A DNA stretch of 49,326 nucleotides from Desulfococcaceae bacterium (GTDB lineage: Bacteria; Desulfobacterota; Desulfobacteria; Desulfobacterales; Desulfosalsimonadaceae), in the NCBI GenBank assembly GCA_030145385.1, contig JAQYVU010000024.1:1-49326 (forward strand), in the 5' to 3' direction. The stretch's first letter is position 1, and each line of letters begins with the position of its first letter. The notes under the pieces were generated by a model, which saw nothing but the letters and a program-made list of their open reading frames with translations, made no database searches and was not told the DNA's origin. A program made the translations under genes and the position numbers. Below are positions 26,815-35,948 of this stretch, one piece after another.

Positions 26815-27891
26815 ATGGACGTATCAGTAAAACAACTAATAGAAACACTTGCGCAAATAGCCCCCAACCGGTATCTTCAGGCCCTGCTGATCATTATCCT
26901 GTTTTTCGGCCTGGCAAAGACCTTAGACGTAATTGTCACCCGCGTCATCAAACAATGGTTCGTAAAAACAAAACTCACCATTGATGATCAGGTTCTTGCC
27001 ATATTTCACAAGCCCGTCTTTGCCAGTATCATTCTCTTTGGGCTGGCTTTGGCAACGGAACGACTGGCGTTCAACACAACCGTCACTGTGATCACCCTCA
27101 GCGGCCTGAAAACCATTGCCATCTTTCTATGGGCAATCGCTGCAGCCAGATTTGCGCAATTACTGCTCAGCCTGGTCAGCCGTGACGAAAGCCGGTTGGT
27201 TTTTATCCAGGACCGGACGCTGCCGCTGTTTAACAATCTTTTGATTATCATCGTGGTGGCCTTGAGTATTTATTTTGTCTTCCTGGCCTGGAACATCGAT
27301 GTCACCGCATGGATGGCCTCTGCCGGAATCCTCGGCCTGGCGATTTCCTTTGCCGCAAAAGACACCCTGGCCAACTTGTTTTCCGGGGTATTTATCGTGG
27401 CGGACGCACCCTATCAACTCGGGGATTTTATCGTGCTTGATTCCGGTGAACGCGGAGAGGTGACCACCATCGGTATTCGCAGCACCCGTCTGCTGACCCG
27501 AGATGATGTCGAAATCACAGTACCCAATTCAATTATGGGCAATGCAAAAATCACCAATGAAGCCGGCGGGCCTCATGAGAAATACCGCATCCGGGTTAAA
27601 GTAGGCGTGGCCTATGGATCGGATATCGACAAGGTGCACCAGGTGCTCTTTGATGTGGCCCAAAACCACCCAAATGTCTGCACAACCCCTGAACCGCGCG
27701 TGCGTTTCCGGGCCTTTGGCGACTCGAGCCTGGATCATGAGCTGTTATGCTGGGTGGAAAAACCCGTACTGCGCGGAAGGGTTTTGCATGCCTTGAACAC
27801 ACAAGTGTACAAACAGTTTCAGGAAAACAACATCGAAATCCCGTTTCCTCAAAGGGATGTGCATATCCGGTCGGATGTGGCACATGAATAA
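26815..27891 (+). CDS. MscS family mechanosensitive ion channel
   Basis: A 358-residue inner-membrane channel that releases solutes on hypo-osmotic shock. There are about four hydrophobic segments (near residues 18-38, 60-80, 95-120 and 140-165), then the pore helix WMASAGILGLAISFAAKDTLANLFSG, rich in Gly and Ala, running into the MscS beta domain (DAPYQLGDFIVLDSGERGEV, then ITVPNSIM) and the C-terminal alpha/beta domain. AGGAAA precedes the ATG. It could share a transcript with the gene at 27958. Confidence 0.95.
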   Translation: MDVSVKQLIETLAQIAPNRYLQALLIIILFFGLAKTLDVIVTRVIKQWFVKTKLTIDDQVLAIFHKPVFASIILFGLALATERLAFNTTVTVITLSGLKTIAIFLWAIAAARFAQLLLSLVSRDESRLVFIQDRTLPLFNNLLIIIVVALSIYFVFLAWNIDVTAWMASAGILGLAISFAAKDTLANLFSGVFIVADAPYQLGDFIVLDSGERGEVTTIGIRSTRLLTRDDVEITVPNSIMGNAKITNEAGGPHEKYRIRVKVGVAYGSDIDKVHQVLFDVAQNHPNVCTTPEPRVRFRAFGDSSLDHELLCWVEKPVLRGRVLHALNTQVYKQFQENNIEIPFPQRDVHIRSDVAHE

Positions 27892-27957
27892 TTAAACAAG
27901 AAAGAACAGGTACAGTGCCGCACCGAACACTTATTACAAAATAACAGGTCAAACATC

Positions 27958-28377
27958 ATGAGCGATTTTATTACAGGTATAGAGAAATTTTGCTTGGAAT
28001 TTGTAAAAGAATATCGGGATGAGTTGAAGTGGGAATGGGATGACCGGTTTGGCGCTGCTTTAGCTACATGCAAAACAGAGAAAAAAGATGTTATCCAGTC
28101 GTCTCTTCAACGCTTTCTGAAAACAATCTGGGACAATTCCAATACGGATGATGCGCCGGATATTGTTTTTTATGTTATCAACCATTTCGGGGGCCTGATG
28201 CAGGGGCAGCTTCTTTTTACTTCGGACCCGATTCAGGATATTCTTCTCTTTTGTGCCTGGTGGCCCTGGGGTGATGGGGAAACCGTTTCAATCCGCGTTG
28301 CACCTTTCTCAAAAAAAATATCTGATGAAGACAAGGCAGAACTCAGCAAGAAATTCAAGGAGTGGTTTAGTTTATAG
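27958..28377 (+). CDS. Conserved-looking protein of unknown function
   Basis: A 139-residue acidic soluble protein that I do not recognise. The first half is helical and rich in Trp and charged residues (EFVKEYRDELKWEWDDRF); the second half looks like beta strands (DIVFYVINHFGGLMQGQLLFTSDPIQDILLFCAWWPWGDGETVSIRVAPF). It starts 66 bases after mscS on the same strand. No signal peptide or membrane segment is seen. Confidence 0.65.
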   Translation: MSDFITGIEKFCLEFVKEYRDELKWEWDDRFGAALATCKTEKKDVIQSSLQRFLKTIWDNSNTDDAPDIVFYVINHFGGLMQGQLLFTSDPIQDILLFCAWWPWGDGETVSIRVAPFSKKISDEDKAELSKKFKEWFSL

Positions 28378-28501
28378 GTAACGTAATCGACTGACCAATT
28401 TTTAGTGCCCTCTGTTCAGGATGATTTATGCCTGCTATCCTGGTTAGATTATAAGTATGCGAAGAGAATTATTTATATAATAATTCAATCGGTTATATTA
28501 A

Positions 28502-30229
28502 TCAATCCCATTTCCAGCACTCGTCCAGATAGGCCCACAGCAGCATCGGGTTCATCAGCGTGTTAATCCAGTCATCGGTTGATTCCAGTTCTTGTTTTCC
28601 CCAGTTATCAAAAAATGTCCGGGCCTGGTTTTCGGTCAGGTAATCTGTTTTGACCGTAAACACCATGGAATGAATCTTTTTTCTGATCATCTTCTCCGGA
28701 ATATGATTTTTCCAGGCAAGTATCCAGCCCCAGTCACCAAAACTCGGGACATTGTTTCTGTATGGGAGCGTATTAAAACCTGCCGCCCGGATGGTTCGGT
28801 TGATTCCGAGAAAGGCCTCTTTTGCGTGATACGGTGAGGTTGCCTGAAGGACAAACATCCCGTTTTCGGAAAGGATTCTTTTCAGTTTAAAATAAAACTC
28901 CTGGCTGTAAAGCTTGGCAAGTTCCACGGAACCTGGATCCGGGAAATCGATGATCACGATATCAAATTTTTCTTTTATTGTTTCAATATACCTGTCTGCA
29001 TCGATTATCATGACAGAGACCTGGGACGTTTTTTCAAGCACCGGCGCTCCTTTTTTATCAATCGCATCCGTTTCCATGTAGACAGGAGTGGCAGGACCGG
29101 GTGTGACGGCATCGGTTTTCAGAATACGGACCCGTGGATCAGAAAAGGAGTGACCGTTCAGGTTCCCGAGAACGGGATTGTCCCTGAATAAACGGATCAT
29201 GGCAGGGTCTAGTTCCACAAGTGTTATAGATTCAAGATCTTTGTATTTTAAGACCTCTCTTAATGCGAGCCCGTCACCACCGCCCAGTATCATTACTTTC
29301 TTTTTTTCCCATGGGACAATGGACATGACAGGATGCACCATGGGCTCATGATACCGGATCTCGTCAAAACTCGAAGCCTGTAACTGCCCGTTGCAATAAA
29401 GCCGGTAATCGTTATTATCCTTTCGATGGGTGACGACAATATTCTGGTAGATGGTCTGTTCATCAATCACGATCCTGTCATCATAGAGTCGCTGCTTCAT
29501 GAGAAATGACAGATCCCGGTTATACTTATACCCGCAGACCAGGGCGGAGGAGACGATAAATGTCAGAAATATCCATAAAAATTTATTTTTCAGGAGTCCG
29601 TATTTTTTAAAAAAAACAAGTGCCAGAATGGCCACCGAAAGATTTAACCCGCCGACAATAAAACTGATTTCGGTAATCAACACGCCTTTTTTCAACAGGA
29701 AATACCAGAGGGCCAATCCAAAAACAACTCCGAGGTAATCCCATGTGGTGGTTCTGGATATATTCGTGGGCAGGGAGTCGGCGTATTTTTCATTGATTCT
29801 CAGGACGATGGGGATCTCAAAACCTATGAGAAACCCGATGACGCAGGCAAGTGTGCGCTGAATAAAAACAAAATGGACTTCAGCATAGGCATAGGCACCG
29901 TAAACGATCAGCGGTGTAAAACCGCAAAGAAGAGAAAGGATGAGTTCGACAGCAATAAATTTGCCCACAAGGCCCTCTTTGCCGATGAGAACCTGTGCCC
30001 ATTGGGATATCCCCATAAAGGCCATCATAAGCCCCATGATGACACTAAACTGAATGATGGCATTGCCCAGAATATATGATGATACCGTACTTAAAAGGAC
30101 TTCGCAGACATACCCGCTGGCACCGGTGCAGAACATGCAGGTTGCAAACACAATGGTTGCAAGACGAGCTTCCGTTGTCCCCTTAAAAGGAGTGGTGCTC
30201 AGTGATTTCACAGTAGCAGCGTTTTCCAT
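28502..30229 (-). CDS. Membrane-anchored spermidine-synthase-like aminopropyltransferase
   Basis: A 575-residue protein. The first 230 residues hold about seven membrane helices; residues 310-540 form a SpeE-type methyltransferase-fold domain with ILGGGDGLALREVL (the binding glycines), VELDPAMIRLFRDN and the catalytic-type segment IIDFPDPGSVELAKLYSQEFY. Soluble SpeE adds aminopropyl groups to putrescine from decarboxylated SAM; membrane versions occur beside DUF350 and DUF4178 genes and may use other acceptors. It is last in the leftward seven-gene cluster, 366 bases after the DUF350 gene with two palindromic repeats between. No speD is seen in the window. Confidence 0.85.
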   Translation of the reverse strand: MENAATVKSLSTTPFKGTTEARLATIVFATCMFCTGASGYVCEVLLSTVSSYILGNAIIQFSVIMGLMMAFMGISQWAQVLIGKEGLVGKFIAVELILSLLCGFTPLIVYGAYAYAEVHFVFIQRTLACVIGFLIGFEIPIVLRINEKYADSLPTNISRTTTWDYLGVVFGLALWYFLLKKGVLITEISFIVGGLNLSVAILALVFFKKYGLLKNKFLWIFLTFIVSSALVCGYKYNRDLSFLMKQRLYDDRIVIDEQTIYQNIVVTHRKDNNDYRLYCNGQLQASSFDEIRYHEPMVHPVMSIVPWEKKKVMILGGGDGLALREVLKYKDLESITLVELDPAMIRLFRDNPVLGNLNGHSFSDPRVRILKTDAVTPGPATPVYMETDAIDKKGAPVLEKTSQVSVMIIDADRYIETIKEKFDIVIIDFPDPGSVELAKLYSQEFYFKLKRILSENGMFVLQATSPYHAKEAFLGINRTIRAAGFNTLPYRNNVPSFGDWGWILAWKNHIPEKMIRKKIHSMVFTVKTDYLTENQARTFFDNWGKQELESTDDWINTLMNPMLLWAYLDECWKWD

Positions 30230-30289
30230 TTGTATGATAAAATAACTTATCTATCGGTTGAACAGATAGTCTCAAAAGTTCACTTTTTC

Positions 30290-30376
30290 TGTCATTGCGA
30301 GGGAGGTACGACCGAAGCAATCTCCTTATCGACAGGGGATTACGTTGTCGTTCGTTCCTCTCTCCGCGTAATGACA
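30290..30376. repeat. Dispersed palindromic repeat with TGTCATTGCGAG / CGTAATGACA ends
   Basis: Left end TGTCATTGCGAG (30290-30301), right end CTCCGCGTAATGACA (30362-30376), an imperfect inverted repeat with GAAGCAATCTC inside. This matches a palindromic repeat type found across many bacterial genomes, as far as I recall. It sits within the gap between the DUF350 and polyamine-synthase-like genes. Confidence 0.75.
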
Positions 30377-30462
30377 ACAAGGATTTAGAAGTTTTCAGTC
30401 AGGCACTATCTATTATTTAAAAATCTTATGAACGAGTTATTCGTAAGTAACAGGATATCTAA

Positions 30463-30585
30463 GTTAAAAGTTTCACCATTCTCATAAAATTGGCAAGGCA
30501 TAGTGGTTTTTCAGGCTCGAAATCATACAAGTCGTATTTTGAGTGCCTGAAAAACCGCTATAACGCAGTAGATGGAAGTTTTAAC
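30463..30585. repeat. Nested palindromic element, CAAGGCAT/ATAACGCAG family, copy B
   Basis: Outer arms: GTTAAAAGTTTCACCAT (30463-30479) and ATGGAAGTTTTAAC (30572-30585), with small gaps. Inner arms: TAGTGGTTTTTCAGGC (30501-30516) and GCCTGAAAAACCGCTA (30545-30560), 16 pairs with one G-T. Family blocks are CAAGGCA, GAAATCATA, TAACGCAG and AGATGGAAG. The arms share no sequence with those of copies A and C. It lies inside the operon, before the polyamine-synthase-like gene. Confidence 0.85.
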
Positions 30586-30595
30586 GACGCCATGC

Positions 30596-31480
30596 TTAAA
30601 CTGCCAGCACGAATACCCATGCCACCGCCTGATACCCGACAACCAGCATCCAGGAGGCATTCTCGTTTCGGTCCTCTTTTATCTCCTTTGATACGTTGTG
30701 TCCCGGGACCAGAATATATTTTACAACAATCATTTCCGTTCCCCAAAGAAACAGCAGACCGATGATCGTCCAGGAAAAAAACATGGCAATATCGAAAAAC
30801 GTCAGACTATCCCCGCTGGCATGTCCGATGATAACCCCCACTGCAGCCAAAAATCCGCCGAATGCGAGCCCGGCGGCGATATTGTCTTCTTCTATCTCTT
30901 TATGAAAATCATAGGCCGTAATTAAACGATAAAAATAGCTGCTGAGAATAAGGACCAGCTGGCTTAAGATAAAATAAACAAGGGCGCTGACAAGTCCCGG
31001 AACAATCTCGGATGTACCCCCCATGATCGATCCCCGGACAACCATACCGGTGGCGAAATATATACCGAACAGGGTCCATGCAGTGCCTTTATTTTTATCC
31101 CGGATAAGTTCATCATCAATATTAAACGCTTTGAGAATAAACTTATCTGCTGACCAGCCCGCAATATTCTGAAAGAGGATGGCGAGGATGCCATAAACAG
31201 CGCAATCCCTCATATCAATTTTCAAGCCAAGGGACGGTCCTGCAAGCACGCCGGTCAGGGCGATCAAAATCCCGATATAGTAGCCGGCTACAGCAATTCC
31301 GACAGCGTGGTTGTCCTTTACAAACAATTGTTTGTTCTCATTATATGTACTGGTCCGTTCCCGGATAAACCTTGCCATCCATAAAAGAATCAGGGTTCCC
31401 ATAAACAGCGGGAGACCGCTGCCGATTGCACGGATAAATTGTTCAAAAAATGCTGCAAATGAAAGATCCTGCATATTCAT
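30596..31480 (-). CDS. DUF350 membrane protein (two repeats)
   Basis: A 294-residue membrane protein with about eight hydrophobic segments forming two DUF350 repeats. The first repeat is marked by NHAVGIAVAGYYIGILIALTG, the second by NIAAGLAFGGFLAAVGVIIGHAS; each is followed by a pair of helices. The family (E. coli YjfL) occurs with polyamine and PspA-like genes and has no proven activity. It lies 43 bases after the lipoprotein gene, so they are co-transcribed. Confidence 0.88.
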   Translation of the reverse strand: MNMQDLSFAAFFEQFIRAIGSGLPLFMGTLILLWMARFIRERTSTYNENKQLFVKDNHAVGIAVAGYYIGILIALTGVLAGPSLGLKIDMRDCAVYGILAILFQNIAGWSADKFILKAFNIDDELIRDKNKGTAWTLFGIYFATGMVVRGSIMGGTSEIVPGLVSALVYFILSQLVLILSSYFYRLITAYDFHKEIEEDNIAAGLAFGGFLAAVGVIIGHASGDSLTFFDIAMFFSWTIIGLLFLWGTEMIVVKYILVPGHNVSKEIKEDRNENASWMLVVGYQAVAWVFVLAV

Positions 31481-31523
31481 ATCTCCATTTTATTATCTGA
31501 TGATGTAAGATATTCTGACTCGC

Positions 31524-33062
31524 CTATTTCCCCGCCCCCGGACCCCTGCTCCGGTTGGTGGTTCCTGCTCCGCGAACACTGGGGGTCGCTGTTTTAAAAC
31601 CACCTGATTTAGCGTATGTGGAAGTTTTCATACCGGGATTCGTCATTGTACTCCTGCCGCCGGACCCGAAATCACTGCCGTCACGGCCATAATACGGCTT
31701 TCTTCCACGGTAGTTACGGTTCCAGTCATTATAGCGATCATAGGAATAATAGTTTCGGCCAAAACCGGTCCCATTCAAGATCATGTTCCAGAACAGATAT
31801 CTCTGGAAAAAAGACCATTGCCGCTCACCCGTGTCCCTGTTTTCCTCCCAACGACCATAACGCGGATCTCCCACCTTATCAAAACCGGGCGGCATGGCAA
31901 CCGTGAGCACCTCTTCTTCATACATACCGACAGGCTTGGTCAGGATACTCATATTGAGATTTTCTTCATTGGCATCATAAAATGTTTCCTCCACCTTTTC
32001 CCACTCACCCGGAGTCTGTTTTTCGTCTTCAACAAACAGGTACATGTGGTAATAAGATTCAGCCACATCAATATCTTCTATCCAGACTTCGTAATCATGA
32101 CCATTCGCAATAATACGACCCGCTTCACCAACTTTTTTTATCAGAGAGTTGTAATCATTTATTGAGATATATCGTTTACGGCGGTAGACTTCTTTTGTGG
32201 TATCCCAATCAGACCAGTTGTCCCATTCATACCGGACCTCTTCAACCCATGGCTTCTGCTCCAGCTTCATATCCCGCAGAATTTTTGAATAGCTCCTGCC
32301 CAGCTCGCTGACTTTGTTTCGAAGCGCCTGATTCCGCAGCGTAAATGCCTCAGAGTTATTGGTGATCAGCTCATGATTGTCTGCAAACAAAGCTAAATCA
32401 GGCGTTTGTGACGCCTGCTCATTTTTAATGATTTGAAATGCCGCAAGACTTTCCTGATGAACTTTTTCAAACCAGGAAAACCGGGTATCAAGATCCTCTT
32501 TCTTATTGGGATATTGTTCCTGGTTTTCCCTTACAAAAACTTCCAGTTCTTTGAACAACCCATCAATTCGAGTATTTTTGTTTTCCCCTTCTCTGAGCAT
32601 TTCGCCCATGCTGCCTTTGACCTGCTGCAGTCTGGAAATACGCAAGCCTGTTTTTTGAGCCGATTGACGGCCAAGGGCCATCTTATCACTGATTGTTTTT
32701 AACTGATTTGTCAGTGCCGGCTGATCCTCGCTGTTATTTCTTTCCAGAATTTGCGAAACCTCATTTTCATAAATTCTTCCTGCCGCTGTGAGTTCGGAAG
32801 ACGCCTGGCTGAAATTTGCATCCCAGTTTTCCCTGTCCGGTCCGCCATAACGAATAAACTCAGACTGGTATTGATCGGTCTGCTTAAACCGTTGGTACTC
32901 ATTTTTGAGTTTTCCGATTAATTCTTCGGTGACCCTTAATTGTTCCGGAACATTTAAGGCTTTTACTTTCAGGTCCTTGGATATTCCGCCGCACCCCGTC
33001 ACAATCAAAAAAAACGTCAGAGCGATTAACAGCCCGATGTAACGCTTTTTAATTATTCTCAC
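31524..33062 (-). CDS. Lipoprotein with coiled-coil and Gly/Arg/Tyr-rich tail
   Basis: A 512-residue predicted lipoprotein. A signal peptide ends in the lipobox V-T-G-C at Cys24. Residues 35-290 are largely helical with heptad character. Residues 295-400 form a compact domain with several Trp and Tyr (YEWDNWSDWDTTKEVYRRKRY, then DYEVWIEDIDVAESYYHMYLF). After about residue 425 comes a low-complexity tail rich in Gly, Arg, Tyr and Ser. I do not recognise a named family. Its position between DUF2617-like and DUF350 genes suggests it is the envelope-facing component of the cluster. Confidence 0.75.
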   Translation of the reverse strand: MRIIKKRYIGLLIALTFFLIVTGCGGISKDLKVKALNVPEQLRVTEELIGKLKNEYQRFKQTDQYQSEFIRYGGPDRENWDANFSQASSELTAAGRIYENEVSQILERNNSEDQPALTNQLKTISDKMALGRQSAQKTGLRISRLQQVKGSMGEMLREGENKNTRIDGLFKELEVFVRENQEQYPNKKEDLDTRFSWFEKVHQESLAAFQIIKNEQASQTPDLALFADNHELITNNSEAFTLRNQALRNKVSELGRSYSKILRDMKLEQKPWVEEVRYEWDNWSDWDTTKEVYRRKRYISINDYNSLIKKVGEAGRIIANGHDYEVWIEDIDVAESYYHMYLFVEDEKQTPGEWEKVEETFYDANEENLNMSILTKPVGMYEEEVLTVAMPPGFDKVGDPRYGRWEENRDTGERQWSFFQRYLFWNMILNGTGFGRNYYSYDRYNDWNRNYRGRKPYYGRDGSDFGSGGRSTMTNPGMKTSTYAKSGGFKTATPSVRGAGTTNRSRGPGAGK

Positions 33063-33097
33063 TGTTCATCTCCCCTTTTATGCCAAATTCGGTTTTA

Positions 33098-33256
33098 GGG
33101 AACTGGAAAATATTAATATACCGGAATAGCGCCGCAATTTTTGTTCGTATTCAAGGCACGTCAACAAGCGCATAACGGGTTATGTAATTGTTGACGCAAC
33201 GAAGAAGACGATCAAAAAGGCATGCCAGTTTGGTATATTAATTTTTGGAAGTTCCC
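33098..33256. repeat. 159-bp MITE-like palindrome inside the seven-gene cluster
   Basis: Terminal arms 33098-33122 and 33232-33256 are complementary at 21 of 25 positions (GGGAACT outer, ATTAATATACC inner). A central stem CGTCAACAA (33159-33167) / TTGTTGACG (33188-33196) is perfect and is preceded by CAAGGCA, the block shared with the other palindromic elements. No coding content. It fills most of the gap between the DUF2617-like and lipoprotein genes and may attenuate or process the transcript. Confidence 0.85.
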
Positions 33257-33280
33257 TTATTCCACATCCGGAAAAACTTT

Positions 33281-33844
33281 CTAAAAATCAAACGCTGCAT
33301 TTGTAAAAACCACACTGTCCTTATTGGGATAACCGTGGATCGTCTCCACCCGCACCTGACTCGACCGGTCTGTTGTGACCTTTACAATTGTTTTTGGCCC
33401 GTGATCTGAGTTTACTTTTGGAAATTCATACACGATTCCGATTTCGTTTTCATCCATTCGGGCAGACCGTATCTGTTCCTCCAAAGCGTTGATTAAAGGC
33501 TCACCCTGGGCCCAGTTTTTTATCTGTGTGGTCATATTATAATCAACCGGCCCGAATTGAAGCGTAATTGTTTTATCGCTGCAATTGTATATGGATTTAT
33601 GAATCACATCCTTTTCAGGAAGATCCATATGCAAACAGGCAAAGACTTCACACAATGCCACGTTTTTGTAAGAAAAATGAATCACATGGCTGGCACCGAT
33701 GATTTCCGCCCGGACAAACAGATCCTGACATTCAATAAACCCCGTTTCAAAGACCCGGAAATGATCTTTGGATTTTATGGAACCCCGGATAATATTTAGA
33801 ATCAGGTCTTCAGGGGACTGATCCTTTGGAACCACTTTATCCAT
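33281..33844 (-). CDS. DUF2617-like protein
   Basis: A 187-residue soluble protein. The segment AEIIGASHVIHFSYKNVALCEVFACLH recalls the GASH...E..AC pattern of DUF2617, a family that in Actinobacteria clusters with DUF350, DUF4178 and a polyamine aminopropyltransferase; the genomic company here supports the match. Its start overlaps the DUF4178 gene by 8 bases, so they are translationally coupled. The biochemical role is unknown. Confidence 0.65.
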   Translation of the reverse strand: MDKVVPKDQSPEDLILNIIRGSIKSKDHFRVFETGFIECQDLFVRAEIIGASHVIHFSYKNVALCEVFACLHMDLPEKDVIHKSIYNCSDKTITLQFGPVDYNMTTQIKNWAQGEPLINALEEQIRSARMDENEIGIVYEFPKVNSDHGPKTIVKVTTDRSSQVRVETIHGYPNKDSVVFTNAAFDF

Positions 33845-34493
33845 TGCCCGTGCTGCCTTTTTTTGTCAGGATTTCAAATTCCGATTCTGCTGCAATACGG
33901 CTGGTGTATATCTCATAGGTCTCATCACCGGAACCACTATCCCATTCTTCAATGGTGATCATCTGTTTATCCTGTGACAAAAAATCATATAAATACAGAT
34001 TATCACCGGCTTTATTTTTACAGTCAGGATAGTACTTTGCTCCGTAATCATCAGAATACGCAAACGCCGTCCCATTATAGAGGATGCTCCATTTGTTGTC
34101 TGCGATCTCATCAAGATCGTCTTCATCGATTCTTTCGCCTTCATCATCCTTGAGTTGGGGAAAATCCAGTTTTTCAGAAGTGATGACGATTTCCAGCTCA
34201 TCATCGAACTCCCACTCGATATGTTTCACTTCTCCTGTCTCAATGGCGAACATCCGCAGTTCGGTCCAGTGATATTTTTTCTTTTTTTTAAAATCATCAC
34301 TGAACTCATAGTACATACCAATCTGCCGGATGATCCAGGTTTTGTTATCAAAAACCAGAAAATCCCCTGGGACAAGATCCTTGATTGACGCCTTCCAGCG
34401 ATCTTCGGGCGGAATAAGCGTCTCAGGAGAAAGACTCCGTATGGCATCAAATCTCTCGGCAAACGACCGTTGGGCTGCTGCATCCAGTTGCAT
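33837..34493 (-). CDS. DUF4178 domain protein
   Basis: A 218-residue protein with beta-rich DUF4178 character: LVPGDFLVFDNKTWIIRQIGMYYEF, then KKYHWTELRMFAIETGEVKHIEWEFDDELEIVIT and later WSILYNGTAFAYSDDYGAKYY. The family is found with DUF350 and polyamine-synthesis genes in several phyla. No membrane segment is seen. It lies 57 bases after the TelA-like gene. Confidence 0.8.
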   Translation of the reverse strand: MQLDAAAQRSFAERFDAIRSLSPETLIPPEDRWKASIKDLVPGDFLVFDNKTWIIRQIGMYYEFSDDFKKKKKYHWTELRMFAIETGEVKHIEWEFDDELEIVITSEKLDFPQLKDDEGERIDEDDLDEIADNKWSILYNGTAFAYSDDYGAKYYPDCKNKAGDNLYLYDFLSQDKQMITIEEWDSGSGDETYEIYTSRIAAESEFEILTKKGSTGNG

Positions 34494-34550
34494 TTTCTTC
34501 TATCTCCTTTTTGTCGGCATCGCTCTTTTTATCAAAGATCGATCGTCTCT

Positions 34551-35837
34551 TTATTCTTTCGGTTCTTGAGATGTTTCTGACTCTTGCGGTTCTTGCGGTG
34601 TCCTTACCCGCATGGAATCCGCAGCTTCAGCCCGGGTCTGGAGTTTTACGTTCATATCATTTAAGGTATTACTTGCCAAAGTAGCAATCTTGACTGTCTC
34701 GGAGCAGACCTCTGTAAGTCTCTGAGCGGCAAAATCAAAATTATCACAGGATTTTTTCAGCATATCGATGTTCACCATCATCTGCTGACTGATCTCGGCG
34801 CTCTTGACGATGGCCTCTCCCACCTTTTCAGATGTATCCACCATGGTTTCGTGAATACTGTCCTGCATCATTTTTGCCACATTCTGGACCTGAACCTGTC
34901 TTGCAGCGGCCGCACGCACGGCCAGGGCAGCAGCAACAGACCCGATCAGGGTGTTGGTGCTCCTTATCACGCGTCTGACATTGGTAGAATTCCGGATCAC
35001 AAGGGCACCGCCATACCGCGTCTGCAGATTGAGGTTGTCCACTTCCTGGAGACTGACTGTGGCTGATGCAAGATCCGCCAGAAGATATCCCACATTCTCT
35101 TTTGCCATACCAGCGTCCATTGTTGCGAAATACTCAGACAAAAGTTTCCATTGCAGCTGCCCCAGATATATATCTTCATGAAGCGGAACCTGGGCATCTT
35201 TCAGGTTATCGCAGACCACGCCCAGCCCGGTGGCATCCCTGACAATCTGATCACCATGATGACGCAATGTATCCCTGAGGCCGTTTACGGTACTGTTTAC
35301 CGTTTCTCTTCTTTCCGCGATTATTCTGAGAACGTCATCTCCTTTAGGGAGTTTTGTCACCGCTTTTCTGAAAAAACTCTTTGCCCTCACGGTTATGGGT
35401 ATTTTCGTAATAATTGTTGGATTTATGGTATCAATATGGTTTTTAAGGGCAAGAATGTCCTTAAAAACCGGACTCTCCTGAGTCACGTCCGCCAGGACCG
35501 TGCCCATTTTCTCATTGTAAAGATCCACCTGAATATTGGTCATATCCATTGCCGCACTGCCCAGCTGAAAAATAATGTTTCCCAACCGGTAGTCGGTGGG
35601 GTCACTGCGCACTATTTCCGTAAACTCATAGGCTTTTTTGCCGAGTTCCTCATCTTTTGTGTTATCCAGATGGGCGGGCCTTACCGGCATGATCTGGTCC
35701 GGAACCTGGACCGGGGTCAGTGCCGTCTCTCCCTCCCATACAGTTACGGCAAGGCTATCCGGAGCCTGTGATCGTTCAACCATCTGATTGATCTCACCCA
35801 CAGCCTGTTTAGTTTGCCTGTCATTGGTATTCTGCAT
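34551..35837 (-). CDS. TelA-like toxic anion resistance family protein
   Basis: A 428-residue, almost wholly helical protein of the TelA family (PF05816-type). Landmarks are ALKNHIDTINPTIITKIPITVRAKSFFRKAV, the central NTLIGSVAAALAVRAAAARQVQVQNVAKMMQDSI, and the paired helices KSAEISQQMMVNIDMLKKSCDNF. The C-terminal tail is rich in Gln, Glu and Pro. TelA was named for tellurite resistance, but the family is broadly tied to envelope stress responses. Here it pairs with a membrane-anchored helical protein immediately upstream, much as TelA pairs with XpaC elsewhere. Confidence 0.85.
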   Translation of the reverse strand: MQNTNDRQTKQAVGEINQMVERSQAPDSLAVTVWEGETALTPVQVPDQIMPVRPAHLDNTKDEELGKKAYEFTEIVRSDPTDYRLGNIIFQLGSAAMDMTNIQVDLYNEKMGTVLADVTQESPVFKDILALKNHIDTINPTIITKIPITVRAKSFFRKAVTKLPKGDDVLRIIAERRETVNSTVNGLRDTLRHHGDQIVRDATGLGVVCDNLKDAQVPLHEDIYLGQLQWKLLSEYFATMDAGMAKENVGYLLADLASATVSLQEVDNLNLQTRYGGALVIRNSTNVRRVIRSTNTLIGSVAAALAVRAAAARQVQVQNVAKMMQDSIHETMVDTSEKVGEAIVKSAEISQQMMVNIDMLKKSCDNFDFAAQRLTEVCSETVKIATLASNTLNDMNVKLQTRAEAADSMRVRTPQEPQESETSQEPKE

Positions 35838-35948
35838 AATTGATTACTCCTTTATGTATATATTTCCAAATAACTCAATCATAATTGCTTGAAATGATAG
35901 ACAAGTTATTTAACGATACAGTGGTGAATCGTCACCATGAAAAGCTTT

